In this document: piece by piece, positions 7,850 through 15,963 of the stretch
Layout: the number at the start of each line of letters is the position of its first letter
Position numbering within the stretch: the stretch's first letter is position 1
Assembly: GCA_030430845.1 (NCBI GenBank)
Contig: JAUIKE010000056.1
Span: forward strand, 1 to 44,334
Source: Bacteroidia bacterium
GTDB taxonomy: Bacteria > Bacteroidota > Bacteroidia > Chitinophagales > Saprospiraceae
Reading direction: 5' to 3'
DNA: 44,334 nt
Made by a program: the position numbers and the translations under genes
The notes under the pieces: generated by a model
Told to the model about the DNA's origin: nothing
Seen by the model: the letters and a program-made list of their open reading frames with translations, nothing else
The model's database searches: none

Positions 7850-9796
7850 ATGAAGGGAAACCTTTATGCTCTTTTAGTTGGAATTAATAAGTATAGACAT
7901 CCTGTAAGACAATTATCTGGATGCCTAAATGACGTACTTGCAATCAAAAATTATCTGAAGCTTGAAGAGGTAAGTAGGAATTTTAATGAAACTTCAATTC
8001 AGTGCTTGACCGAAAAGGGTGCTACAAAACAAAACATTGTTAATTTTATTGAACAACAGTTAGGGAAAGCCAATAAGAACGATACTGCTTTATTCTATTT
8101 TTCGGGGCATGGAACTCAAGAAAAGGCAGATACCAGATTATGGAAAAATGAGCCAGAAAATAATCTAGAATGTCTGGTATGCTATGATAGTATACCCGAA
8201 AATGGTAATATCTACAATTTTTTAGCTGACAAAGAATTAAGATGGTTAATCCAAAATTTATCAAAGAAGAATCCTCATATCATTACCATATTTGATTGTT
8301 GCTCTTCGGGTGATAACACTAGAAATTTTAAAATACAAAAAGATGTAAAAAATATTAACTTTAAATATACATCTGGGAATCCTTTCCCAAAAAGAGCTTG
8401 GACTGATTTCATTTTTTCTCAGGAAATCAATTATGATGAAGCTCTCAACTCTACTTCAATTAATGAAATTATTCCCTTAGGAAAACACTTATCTTTATCG
8501 GCTTGCAGAAATGACCAATCAGCAGTTGAAATAAATCAAGAAGGTATATTTACTAAGAGTTTGATTGATGTTTTAACTAGGTACAATCATTCCATTTCTT
8601 ATTATGATTTAAAACAAAAGTTAACTCTCGACACTAGACACAGGTATGCTCAAACTCCACAAATTTTATATTCACACAGTCAGGAACAACTATCTGAAGG
8701 ATTCTTAGGCTTGGATAGAAAACCTCTAAAACTTAGGGCAAATCTAAATTTTCTTGCTCAGAAAAATCAATGGCTAATTGATTTAGGTTTTATTCACGGC
8801 CTTAATACACAAATAGGAATATTTGAGGTTACTGATTTAAATGAAAAAGAAAAGATCAAAGCTCAAATAAAGTCAATTGATTCAAATAGCTCAATAATTA
8901 CTTTTTTAGGGAACAATCCCAGTCAAGAAAATACCTGGATTGCCCATATCCCTAACCTTCTTTCCTATCCAATTTCTCTTCATATTAATGAACAAAGCTT
9001 AGAAAGACTTTTAAATTTCAATGAATATACCCAAAATCACAACTTCTTAACTACAAAAAAAGAGTATACAGCAGATTATAGTGTTACCACCAATGAGGAG
9101 GAAATAACTATTCATCTACCATATCAACAAGATAAACCACTGGCGGCACCAATTCCTATATCAGATTCAGACTATGATAAAATTTTCATTTCTTTTATCA
9201 ACAAGATACAAAAATGGGAGTTTGTTAAAAACCTTAGGAATCAAAAGACATTTGGGAAAGCTGTTCTTCCATTTGAAGTAGAAATATTTGAAATTAATGA
9301 CGAGGGCAAAGAACTTCCAGTAAATAAATTCTTTGATAATGTTTCTTTAGAATTAAGACCTAAAAATGGAACTGCAAAAGCTGCAATTAAAATTAAAGTC
9401 ACAAATACTTATTCAAAAACCCTTTTTATTGGAGCTATTTTTTTAGCAAATGACTTTGAAATAGTTCCAGAAATTTTCCAACCATCAATTGTATGCCTAA
9501 ATCCAAATGAATCTGTGTGGGCATATGAAGGAGAGATAATGGAACTTAGGCTAATGGAGTATTTAAGACAATATAATTGGGATAAAGATACTTCTTTTAT
9601 AAAAATTATTGCGTCTACAGAGGATGATTTAAGTATAGACAGTTATGGCCAATCATCCCTTCCTCACCCTATTAAAAATAGAGATTTTATTCATCTTGAA
9701 ATTGATAGAGGACCTTTATTACCCTACAGACCCGAAAAAAAATGGTGGACAAATCTTGTAGAATTCCATTTAATTAACCCTTTTTATAAAGAATAA
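7850..9796 (+). CDS. Caspase family (C14) protease with beta-rich C-terminal region
   Basis: A 648-aa protein. Residues 1-260 form a prokaryotic caspase/metacaspase domain: opening LYALLVGINKY, catalytic His87 in FYFSGHGTQ, catalytic Cys151 in TIFDCCSSG (aligned with DSCHSG of metacaspases), and a later LSLSACRNDQSAVE strand-loop typical of the fold. Metacaspases cut after Arg or Lys. The C-terminal 370 residues look like beta-sandwich regulatory domains (LFIGAIFLANDFEIVPEIF); I do not recognise the family with confidence. There is no signal peptide or TM segment, so it should be cytosolic. It is the second caspase-clan protease within 7 kb, after the CHAT protein. The intergenic region to its left is shared with a divergent exported-protein operon. 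Confidence 0.88.
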   Translation: MKGNLYALLVGINKYRHPVRQLSGCLNDVLAIKNYLKLEEVSRNFNETSIQCLTEKGATKQNIVNFIEQQLGKANKNDTALFYFSGHGTQEKADTRLWKNEPENNLECLVCYDSIPENGNIYNFLADKELRWLIQNLSKKNPHIITIFDCCSSGDNTRNFKIQKDVKNINFKYTSGNPFPKRAWTDFIFSQEINYDEALNSTSINEIIPLGKHLSLSACRNDQSAVEINQEGIFTKSLIDVLTRYNHSISYYDLKQKLTLDTRHRYAQTPQILYSHSQEQLSEGFLGLDRKPLKLRANLNFLAQKNQWLIDLGFIHGLNTQIGIFEVTDLNEKEKIKAQIKSIDSNSSIITFLGNNPSQENTWIAHIPNLLSYPISLHINEQSLERLLNFNEYTQNHNFLTTKKEYTADYSVTTNEEEITIHLPYQQDKPLAAPIPISDSDYDKIFISFINKIQKWEFVKNLRNQKTFGKAVLPFEVEIFEINDEGKELPVNKFFDNVSLELRPKNGTAKAAIKIKVTNTYSKTLFIGAIFLANDFEIVPEIFQPSIVCLNPNESVWAYEGEIMELRLMEYLRQYNWDKDTSFIKIIASTEDDLSIDSYGQSSLPHPIKNRDFIHLEIDRGPLLPYRPEKKWWTNLVEFHLINPFYKE

Positions 9797-9891
9797 TAGT
9801 AATGAAAACGAAATAGAAAAAAATCTAAATTGGCTACTGACTACTCAATTACAAGTTATAAGCCCCTTCACTTTCAGTAAATTCATCACTC

Positions 9892-9917
9892 TGACCTCCT
9901 CCCCAAAACCGGACCGA
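9892..9917. repeat. Possible solo IS terminus
   Basis: TGACCTCCTCCCCAAAACCG followed by GACC resembles the left end of IS3/IS150-group elements (TGA...CCCCAAAA...GGAC). No transposase or opposite end accompanies it. It sits 47 bp left of the IS21 element and may be a scar of an earlier insertion. Confidence 0.3.
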
Positions 9918-10142
9918 TCAAAATTAAGAAACGAGGCTTATTGAGCTGTCTAATTATCCGCCGTGGTTACCCTTTGTGTGTAATCCGGTCTATCTGACCC
10001 CCCAAATCCGATTTTATCTGACCCCGGTATTCCGGCCATCTGACCCCCTGGGATGTTAATAACATTCCGGCGGTTTGACCCCCCTTGAAAAAATACCGAT
10101 TCGTACGTCAAGAATGCCCAACTTCGGTCCAAAAATGGATCG

Positions 10143-11702
10143 ATGGCAAAACGAAAACGTATGGATCAGATCAAATCTGTTTTACGCAATTACCTGGCCT
10201 GTGGCTCGATCAAAGGCACCGCCCGACAGTTGAAGATGTCGAAGAATACATTGCGGGAGTATCTTCGCCGGGCTCAAGCACACAGCAGCGACCTGTCCGA
10301 GTTATTGGATCTGGACGATGAACAACTTAGTCAGATCTTTTATCCTTCTGAGGCTCAACAGGCTTCCTATCGTTCAAAAGTGTTTGATCAGCAAGTGGAT
10401 TACTGGCTCAAAGAACTGGGGCGAGTAGGCGTGACCCGACAGTTGTTGTGGGAAGAATACCGCTCCAGCCACCCTAATGGATATGGCTATAGTCAGTTTT
10501 GTGACCGGCTGCGCCGGGCTATCAAGTCTAAAGACCTGACGCTGGCCCTGGAGCATAATCCGGGAGAAGTGCTCATGCTGGATTTTGCCGGTAAAAAAAT
10601 GCACTGGGTAGACACCCAAAGTGGTGAAGTTCACGCCTGCGAAGTGTTGATAGGGGTGCTGCCTTTTTCTCAATACAGCTTTTGCATAGCGCTGCCCTCT
10701 CAGAGCCTCATGGACTTCATCCATGGTCTGAACCAGACCTTACTTTTCCTGGGAGCCCTTACCAAGGTGATCCTGTCTGATAATCTCAAAGCCTATGTCA
10801 GCCGTGCAGATCGTTACGAACCGACCTTTACGCAACTCTGTGAACAGCTGGCTGCTCATTATCAGATCGATCTGCAAGCCACCCGCGTAGCCAAACCCAG
10901 AGACAAGGCCAGTGTGGAAAATGCCGTCCAACAAGCCTATTGGCGTATTTATGGCCCTCTTCGCAATGAGGTCTTTCCCAGCATCGAAGCCCTCAATAAT
11001 GCCATCAAAGTCCAACTCAAAAAACACAACCAGAAGTCTTATCAGAAGCGATCTGGTAGTCGACAGTCCATCTTTGAGCAACAAGAACGGCCACAAATGA
11101 ACGACCTGCCTCCTGATCTTTTTGAGGTCAAAAAGATCACCCGGGCCAAGGTGCAGCGCAATTATCACGTCTTTTTAGGTGAAGAAAAGAACTATTACTC
11201 GGTGCCTTACCAGTACGTGGGTAAACAGGCTGAGGTGATCTATACCCGCCAAAGCGTAGAAGTGTATGTCGATCAAAAACGTGTAGCTACTCACGAAAGG
11301 CTTTTTTTGCATGGAGGGGAATATCGCTATCAAACCCGACTCGAACACATGCCGAAGCACCATCAGGAATGGAAAAAATCTCAGGGCTATGATGCATCCT
11401 ATTTCCTGGAACAGGCCTCCCGCATCGGCCCGGCCACCCAATGGGCTATCCAGCAAGTGCTCCTCGGTCGCATCCATGAAGCTCAGACTTACAACAGCTG
11501 CAAGGGCATCTTAAGTCTGGCCAAACAATACAGTCCTGAGAGAATGGAGCGAGCAGCCCAACGCTGTCAGAAGGTGAGCAAAGCCACTTACGGCATGCTC
11601 AAACGCATCCTCCAACACAAGCTCGACCAGGTCGAAGAACAAGACAAACAACTCTCACTCGGACTACATGAAAACATCCGTGGAGCAGACCAATATCAAT
11701 AA
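10143..11702 (+). CDS. istA: IS21-family transposase IstA
   Basis: A 519-aa DDE transposase of the IS21 family. The N-terminus carries a helix-turn-helix (IKSVLRNYLACGSIKGTARQ then LKMSKNTLREYLRRA). The integrase core shows Asp in EVLMLDFAGKKM, Asp in VILSDNLKAYV and Glu in KASVENAVQQAYWRIYGPLR. A C-terminal Mu-type beta-barrel-like part includes YYSVPYQYVGKQAEVIY. Length is usual for the family. It works with the IstB ATPase encoded directly downstream with a 35-nt overlap if IstB starts at its first ATG. The start ATG at 10143 has no clear ribosome binding site. GC content is clearly higher than in the flanking AT-rich genes, consistent with recent arrival. Confidence 0.95.
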   Translation: MAKRKRMDQIKSVLRNYLACGSIKGTARQLKMSKNTLREYLRRAQAHSSDLSELLDLDDEQLSQIFYPSEAQQASYRSKVFDQQVDYWLKELGRVGVTRQLLWEEYRSSHPNGYGYSQFCDRLRRAIKSKDLTLALEHNPGEVLMLDFAGKKMHWVDTQSGEVHACEVLIGVLPFSQYSFCIALPSQSLMDFIHGLNQTLLFLGALTKVILSDNLKAYVSRADRYEPTFTQLCEQLAAHYQIDLQATRVAKPRDKASVENAVQQAYWRIYGPLRNEVFPSIEALNNAIKVQLKKHNQKSYQKRSGSRQSIFEQQERPQMNDLPPDLFEVKKITRAKVQRNYHVFLGEEKNYYSVPYQYVGKQAEVIYTRQSVEVYVDQKRVATHERLFLHGGEYRYQTRLEHMPKHHQEWKKSQGYDASYFLEQASRIGPATQWAIQQVLLGRIHEAQTYNSCKGILSLAKQYSPERMERAAQRCQKVSKATYGMLKRILQHKLDQVEEQDKQLSLGLHENIRGADQYQ

Positions 11703-12453
11703 TCAAAAACGCTTTAACATGAAAAATGAATCTTTGCAAAGCATGAAACGCATCAAACTCCTAGGCATGGCTGCTGCTTACGAAGCCATCCTGGGCCTGC
11801 CCGTCAATCAGCAGCCCACGGCTCATGACATGATCGCCCGGCTGATCGATGCTGAGGCACAACACCGTTCTCATCGCCGAACCGAGCTATTTTTGCGATT
11901 AAGTAAACTTCGTTATCAGGCCACCATAACCGATATAGAATGTTCTGAAAGCCGTAATCTGATGCCCGAACAGCTGGCATTATTAGCCGACAGTGCTTAT
12001 ATCAACCGGGGAGAAAACATCCTCATCACCGGCGCTACCGGCTGTGGAAAGTCCTATCTGGCCTGTGCCCTTGGTCACCAGGCTTGTGTGATGGGACTTC
12101 GAACCCTTTACTTCAACCTCAATCGACTGACTGAACAAATCGCTATTGCCCAGGCCGACGGCACCCTTATCAAATGGCTCAATCGAATGAAAAAAGCTAA
12201 GCTGATCATCTTCGATGACTTTGGCCTTCAACCCATATCACACAAGGTTAAAATGACCATCCTCCAAATCCTTGAGGACCGGTATGAGCAAGGGGCCACC
12301 ATAATCTGTTCGCAACTTCCGGTAGGTAAATGGTATGAGTATCTGGCAGAACCAACTCTGGCCGATGCCATCCTGGATCGTATCATCCCCAGAGCCCATA
12401 GAATCGAATTGAAAGGAAAAAGTAGAAGAAAAAACTTAAAACAACTATCTTAA
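11668..12453 (+). CDS. istB: IS21-family ATPase IstB
   Basis: A 261-aa AAA+ ATPase of the IstB/DnaC type that helps IstA with strand transfer and target choice. Walker A is GATGCGKSYLACALG, Walker B is KLIIFDDFGLQP, and sensor-like residues follow in ATIICSQLPVGKWYEYL with the C-terminal DRIIPRAHRIELKGKSRRK expected for the family. The longest start (11668) overlaps istA; an internal ATG at 11719 gives MKNESLQSMKRIKLLGMA, which matches the usual IstB N-terminus better and may be the true start. The gene is intact and ends 91 bp before the IS right end. Confidence 0.95.
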   Translation: MKTSVEQTNINNQKRFNMKNESLQSMKRIKLLGMAAAYEAILGLPVNQQPTAHDMIARLIDAEAQHRSHRRTELFLRLSKLRYQATITDIECSESRNLMPEQLALLADSAYINRGENILITGATGCGKSYLACALGHQACVMGLRTLYFNLNRLTEQIAIAQADGTLIKWLNRMKKAKLIIFDDFGLQPISHKVKMTILQILEDRYEQGATIICSQLPVGKWYEYLAEPTLADAILDRIIPRAHRIELKGKSRRKNLKQLS

Positions 12454-12602
12454 CCAACTCATTTTTGACGTACTTATCAACAGGGGGGGCAAACGACCGG
12501 AACTAGGGGGTCAGACATTCCGGAATACACACTTTGGGGTTACACTGTTGGTTTGCATTACAATGTCCTCTTCCCCAACAGCGCTTCCATTCAAAAGTAG
12601 AG

Positions 12603-12625
12603 AGTTAGGAAAAAATTATCTAACT
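12603..12625 (+). promoter_or_regulatory. Leader hairpin before second IS3 orfA
   Basis: AGTTAG (12603-12608) pairs with CTAACT (12620-12625). The sequence CTAACTTTCAAAAAAG immediately after is identical in the leader of the first IS3 element, which suggests a conserved leader function in this IS3 subgroup. Confidence 0.4.
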
Positions 12626-12641
12626 TTCAAAAAAGAATGTG

Positions 12642-12938
12642 ATGCGAAAAAGCAAGTTTAGCGAATCTCAACGCATGGCAATTTTAGCCAAAGCAGATGT
12701 CGGCCAGAGCGTAGAAGCCATCTGCCGGGAACACCAAATCAGTCCAGCTACTTTTTACAAATGGAAAAAAGAACTAGCCATTGAGCAGGATGAAGATAAA
12801 CGTCGGCTCAAACAATTGGAAGAAGAGAATAAGCGTCTGAAGAAGATGTACGCTGAGTTAAGCCTGGATCATGACATTTTACAGCATGGATATGAGATGC
12901 TGAAAAAGTGGCAAGCCCAGGACGCCAAGAAAAAATGA
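12642..12938 (+). CDS. IS3 transposase OrfA (second element)
   Basis: A 98-aa HTH_Tnp_1 protein. The helix-turn-helix spans the first 50 residues (KSKFSESQRMAILAKADVG to SPATFYKWKKEL) and a leucine-zipper-like coiled coil follows (LEEENKRLKKMYAELSLDHD). I use ATG 12642 because it aligns with the start of the first element's OrfA; a GTG at 12639 is also in frame. The gene ends AAG AAA AAA TGA: an A-run at 12930-12935 lies directly before the stop, where a -1 slip would enter the overlapping orfB frame. Confidence 0.9.
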   Translation: MRKSKFSESQRMAILAKADVGQSVEAICREHQISPATFYKWKKELAIEQDEDKRRLKQLEEENKRLKKMYAELSLDHDILQHGYEMLKKWQAQDAKKK

Positions 12939-13771
12939 TAGACGAGGTCAAGCAAGTAAAGAAAACAAGTGTACGTAGAAGTTGTGTTGTTTTGGGCTTT
13001 AGACGCCAGACATACTATCAGAGAAAACAAGGGCATCGTCCGGAACAGAAGGATCAGGAAATAGCCGAGTTATTGCGCAGAGTAACCAAACGGTTCGTAG
13101 CCTGGGGCTTTTGGATGGTGTTTCATTATTTGAGAAAACAGGGGCATCCCTGGAATCATAAACGGGTGTATCGTATTTGGAAAGCAGAGGGTTTACATTT
13201 AGGACTGCCGCCCAAACGATCAAAAATCAAGCGAGTATACCAGGATCTATTGGCTCCTGGCAGGATCAACGAGGGATGGGCTATGGACTTTGTAAGTGAT
13301 TGGGTAGTTGGTCCTGGTGGGGAGAAAGTTCGCATCATCAATGTCATGGATGAGTATTCTCGAAAAGCCTTATGGACCGAAGCCTATTCGCGTATTTCTG
13401 CGAGCACGCTCGTTGAAGTGCTCAATAAAGTGGTTGAATGCAGAGGAGTACCGGCCTATATCCGATGCGATAACGGACCGGAATTCATCTCAGCCCGTTT
13501 AAAAAAATGGGCAGATGACCATCAGGTCGAATTAAAATTCATTCAGCCGGGAAAGCTTAGTCAAAATGGATTGATCGAACGACTGAATGGTACTCTGAGA
13601 ACGGAATGTCTGAACTTGGAATGGTTCCAAAGTATTCAGCGCCTCAATGTAGAAATACAAGATTGGAGTGTCGTTTACAATACTATCCGGCCTCATAGTT
13701 CCATCGATTATTTGACCCCGGATGAACTAGAGCAAATTAATCATAGACTCTACTTTAAAGCGGTTGCGTAA
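12908..13771 (+). CDS. IS3 transposase OrfB (second element)
   Basis: A 287-aa IS3 integrase subunit in the -1 frame relative to OrfA, overlapping it by 31 nt. Its own ATG at 12908 exists, but production as an OrfAB fusion by slippage on the A-run before the OrfA stop is usual for the family. The HTH_21-like region spans residues 40-90. The DDE triad is Asp in WAMDFVSDW, Asp in IRCDNGPEF and Glu in GLIERLNGTLRTECL, with the closing motif YNTIRPHSSIDYLTP. The frame is intact. Confidence 0.92.
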   Translation: MASPGRQEKMIDEVKQVKKTSVRRSCVVLGFRRQTYYQRKQGHRPEQKDQEIAELLRRVTKRFVAWGFWMVFHYLRKQGHPWNHKRVYRIWKAEGLHLGLPPKRSKIKRVYQDLLAPGRINEGWAMDFVSDWVVGPGGEKVRIINVMDEYSRKALWTEAYSRISASTLVEVLNKVVECRGVPAYIRCDNGPEFISARLKKWADDHQVELKFIQPGKLSQNGLIERLNGTLRTECLNLEWFQSIQRLNVEIQDWSVVYNTIRPHSSIDYLTPDELEQINHRLYFKAVA

Positions 13772-13786
13772 TAGGGGAAGAGGACA

Positions 13787-14056
13787 AACTGGGATAGGTT
13801 ATCCTATTATTTTCAATACAATGCTAAGATTCGCAAGGTGATCTACACGACCAATATTATTGAAGGCTTTCATCGCCAGCTCAGAAAGGTGACCAAAACA
13901 AAGGGGGCTTTTGCTTCTGATGATGCATTGTTCAAATTGCTATACCTTGCGCAGGAAGATATTACAGGAAAATGGAATCGACCGATCCATAATTGGAATC
14001 AGACACTATCGCAGCTATCGATTATTTTTGAAGACCGGCTAAGGCTGGATTTGTAA
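13787..14056 (+). pseudogene. IS256-family transposase C-terminal fragment
   Basis: Beginning on the base after the IS3 right end, the frame reads NWDRLSYYFQYNAKIRKVIY, then TTNIIEGFHRQLRKVTKTKG and a KWNRPIHNW motif to a stop at 14054-14056. This is the conserved C-terminal quarter of mutator-type (IS256) transposases, including the Glu of the DDE triad in NIIEG. All upstream sequence is gone, removed or displaced by the IS3 element, and no N-terminal part lies on its other side. About 90 codons of a normal 400 remain. Sequence around 14108-14125 (ACACACTTTATGTAACAC, on the plus strand from 14107) resembles an IS256 right terminus. Confidence 0.88.
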
Positions 14057-14061
14057 ATGTT

Positions 14062-14100
14062 CAGCCGGCAGGACCGCCCGCGGGTGGTCCTGCCGGGCTG
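14062..14100 (+). terminator. GC-rich hairpin after IS256 remnant
   Basis: CAGCCGGCAGGACC pairs with GGTCCTGCCGGGCTG (one bulged base) around a self-complementary centre. It lies 5 nt after the transposase stop, without a long T-tract. It probably terminates transposase transcription or insulates the element. Confidence 0.5.
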
Positions 14101-14129
14101 ATACCCTGACACACTTTATGTAACACTAC

Positions 14130-14354
14130 CTATCGGTCAAGACCTTTGTCCTTTCCTTTATTTTGGGATCTATTTTTATACTGCTCCTTGACGCGCTCAC
14201 GAGCATATTCTTTGACACCGGCCTGGTATCCTTGGGAATAGGGGATTTCCTTATCCTTTAGGCTATCTAAAATCTTTTTAGCCAGTTTTGGATCATATTT
14301 TTCCAGTAGGTATCCGGCATTGAAGCCTTTTTTTATCAGTTCAAGATCTGTCAT
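14130..14354 (-). CDS. Small hypothetical protein, 74 aa
   Basis: A small, strongly charged helical protein with the pattern KKGFNAGYLLEKYDPKLAKK followed by YSQGYQAGVKEYARERV, that is, two G-x-x-x-G-Y type helical motifs and a basic tail. Its ATG overlaps the stop of the upstream HTH gene in a TGATG arrangement, implying translational coupling. The pairing of a DNA-binding protein with a small coupled protein is typical of toxin-antitoxin or phage-type regulatory modules, but no toxin fold is recognisable. I use ATG 14354 rather than the in-frame GTG one codon upstream. Confidence 0.6.
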   Translation of the reverse strand: MTDLELIKKGFNAGYLLEKYDPKLAKKILDSLKDKEIPYSQGYQAGVKEYARERVKEQYKNRSQNKGKDKGLDR

Positions 14355-14650
14355 CACTTGGGTTGTTTTTCGTTCTTTTCAATGAATTCGAGAATGGAAG
14401 GGCGGTTATATAAAACGATCTTTTCGGTAATCTTTGATACTCTGATATATCCCTGATCGCAGAATTTCTTTAGGGTAGTTTGGGAGGTGATTCGAAGCAA
14501 ACTCCTAGCTTCCTCTGCAGTGATCCAGGGCTCATGATCCACCTGGTGCATTTGCATCAAGCGGATAATCAGACCTTCTTTGAGGTCATAGTAGACCTGT
14601 TCATCCATGCAGATTTGGCGGTTGATATTTCGGTTTTCAATTTTGGACAT
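14354..14650 (-). CDS. HTH DNA-binding protein (excisionase/MerR-like)
   Basis: A 98-aa protein with a winged-helix type motif in its second half: WITAEEARSLLRITSQTTLK then KFCDQGYIRVSKITEKIVLY and RPSILEFIE, the layout of HTH_17/excisionase-like proteins that read DNA through a MerR-type helix-turn-helix. Such proteins are abundant beside Bacteroidota mobile elements. It is the first gene of a two-gene minus-strand unit, translationally coupled to the small protein downstream. It could control its own operon or act as a recombination directionality factor. Confidence 0.75.
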   Translation of the reverse strand: MSKIENRNINRQICMDEQVYYDLKEGLIIRLMQMHQVDHEPWITAEEARSLLRITSQTTLKKFCDQGYIRVSKITEKIVLYNRPSILEFIEKNEKQPK

Positions 14651-14756
14651 TTTATAAGTACTTTCCCATATTTTGAGTTGTTATTTCTTCATCTTTCTTG
14701 GTTTACTAATGTACAGGTTAGATGTAATTTTTATATAAACATACTTTTATTCCCAA

Positions 14757-15701
14757 TTATTGAATTTGTATGATTTCTTTAACTTGGGAACTAGGAATTA
14801 TTTTGATCGAATATTTGTACGGATCTGAAAATCTACCATAAAAATAATAGAGTTTAGTTTTTCCAATAAATCTTTGATAGTCTGCTTCTTTAAATATAGA
14901 GCTTTCTAAACTATCTAATTTTACTGGAATTATTCCTGGTTTAATAGTGTCATTACTAGTAGTTATTATTTGTACGTATTTTGAATACACACCTTCGGGT
15001 GAACGGTGATCGTAAGAATTTGCAACTGCATGGGCAATGTTATCTTGAACTAATATCATTAATCCTGGAAATGTCAATATTATGATTGCTACATAAAATT
15101 TAAATACCTGCTTGAAACCCAAGTTCATTAATGATAGTATTGGAAAAACCAGTAACATGAATAATACATAGTAGAATATGTTGAAAAAAACTTCCTTTGA
15201 ATAGTCAAGATCAATAAACCCAATATCTGGATTATACCTTGATTTGCTATGAAAGAAAAAAACCAACAATATTAAGAAGAAAATTATTAAAATCCATCTT
15301 GCATAGAACGCAGGTTGAGGTTTTAGGTTACTAAACTCATCCTTTAAACTAGAGATAGTTCCTTGCAAATCATCGCTTGTATTTGTGATTTCTCTTTGTT
15401 TTTTAGAGAAAAAATTTCTAATGTAAATACTAATACTTATAAATCTATTTTTCAGAAATTGGAGAATAAACATCAGAATAATAGCAATAAATAATAACAA
15501 AATGAAAGTCATTACTCCAGAAATAAGCCAAGTTAGTTTAGCTAACCCTTCCAAGATAAATTCATCTATTGTTAAATAATTTAATATCTGAATATTAAAT
15601 CTTCTGTAATATGTAGTGATCGAAAGGTAACTCAATAAAGAAATGTAAATAGATCCTAACGCCAGGATGTTTTGATTAAAAAATTTTAGAATAGATTTCA
15701 T
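14757..15701 (-). CDS. Hypothetical membrane protein, 314 aa
   Basis: Several hydrophobic helices are visible: ILALGSIYISLLSYLSIT near residues 14-31, LISGVMTFILLLFIAIILMF at about 60-80, WILIIFFLILLVFFF at about 136-150, VFFNIFYYVLFMLLVF at about 170-185, and FYVAIIILTFPGLMILV at about 203-220. A cytosolic coiled region lies between the second and third, and a soluble C-terminal domain of about 90 residues follows. No family recognised. It stands alone on the minus strand between the HTH pair and the nuclease-like genes. Codon use is AT-rich like the other island genes. Confidence 0.7.
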   Translation of the reverse strand: MKSILKFFNQNILALGSIYISLLSYLSITTYYRRFNIQILNYLTIDEFILEGLAKLTWLISGVMTFILLLFIAIILMFILQFLKNRFISISIYIRNFFSKKQREITNTSDDLQGTISSLKDEFSNLKPQPAFYARWILIIFFLILLVFFFHSKSRYNPDIGFIDLDYSKEVFFNIFYYVLFMLLVFPILSLMNLGFKQVFKFYVAIIILTFPGLMILVQDNIAHAVANSYDHRSPEGVYSKYVQIITTSNDTIKPGIIPVKLDSLESSIFKEADYQRFIGKTKLYYFYGRFSDPYKYSIKIIPSSQVKEIIQIQ

Positions 15702-15963
15702 TGTGGCTTTAGGTTTTGTCTAGAAATATAATAATAATTTTAAAAATTCTTTGTGCGGAATGATGTAGAACTTTTAGAGTCTGCTAACTAATCTTCTCGA
15801 CCTCTGGATACTATACGTTAATAAACACTTTATTAGTTAAGGTTTCCAAGTCATAACCTTTGAGTGGCTATTAGGAAGTCTTAATTTGTTATTATAGAAG
15901 CTGAACCAATCACCTATTGTAACTGATCACTGGCCCTTATTACTCTAAAGAGTAAGATACGTA

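Larger units (their letters stand above)
9964..12544 (+). mobile_element. IS21-family insertion sequence, complete (2581 bp)
   Basis: istA and istB are flanked by related ends. The left end starts TGGTTACCC at 9964 and continues to GTGTGTAATCCGG and CTGACCCCCC. The right end, read inward from 12544, starts TGTAACCCC and continues GTGTGTATTCCGG and CTGACCCCC. Several further CTGACCCC/CCGG copies at both ends are the multiple terminal binding sites typical of IS21. Both genes are intact. No matching flanking duplication is visible (CCGCCG left, CTGTTG right). Confidence 0.88.
12564..13786 (+). mobile_element. Second IS3-family element, complete (1223 bp)
   Basis: Perfect 13-bp terminal inverted repeats TGTCCTCTTCCCC (12564-12576) and GGGGAAGAGGACA (13774-13786) bound an orfA/orfB pair. 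The ends are TG...CA. The element begins 19 bp after the IS21 right end, and its right end abuts IS256 coding sequence, which it interrupts. The bases CAA and AAC beside the two ends do not form a clean duplication, so the left part of the IS256 element was lost by deletion or rearrangement. It is related to but clearly distinct from the element at 927-2129. Confidence 0.9.

Noticed and set aside
10374..11477. Long minus-strand open frames opposite istA
   Set aside because: They are shadows of the higher-GC istA gene with no recognisable protein features.
927..13786. Target-site duplications of the IS elements
   Set aside because: Flanking bases were compared for the two IS3 elements and IS21; none match beyond chance.
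9964..14125. Composite transposon or shared ends between IS21 right end and IS256 right end (both contain ACACACTTT and GTTACA-like text)
   Set aside because: The similarity is short, in direct orientation and not extended; each element's own ends explain the sequence.
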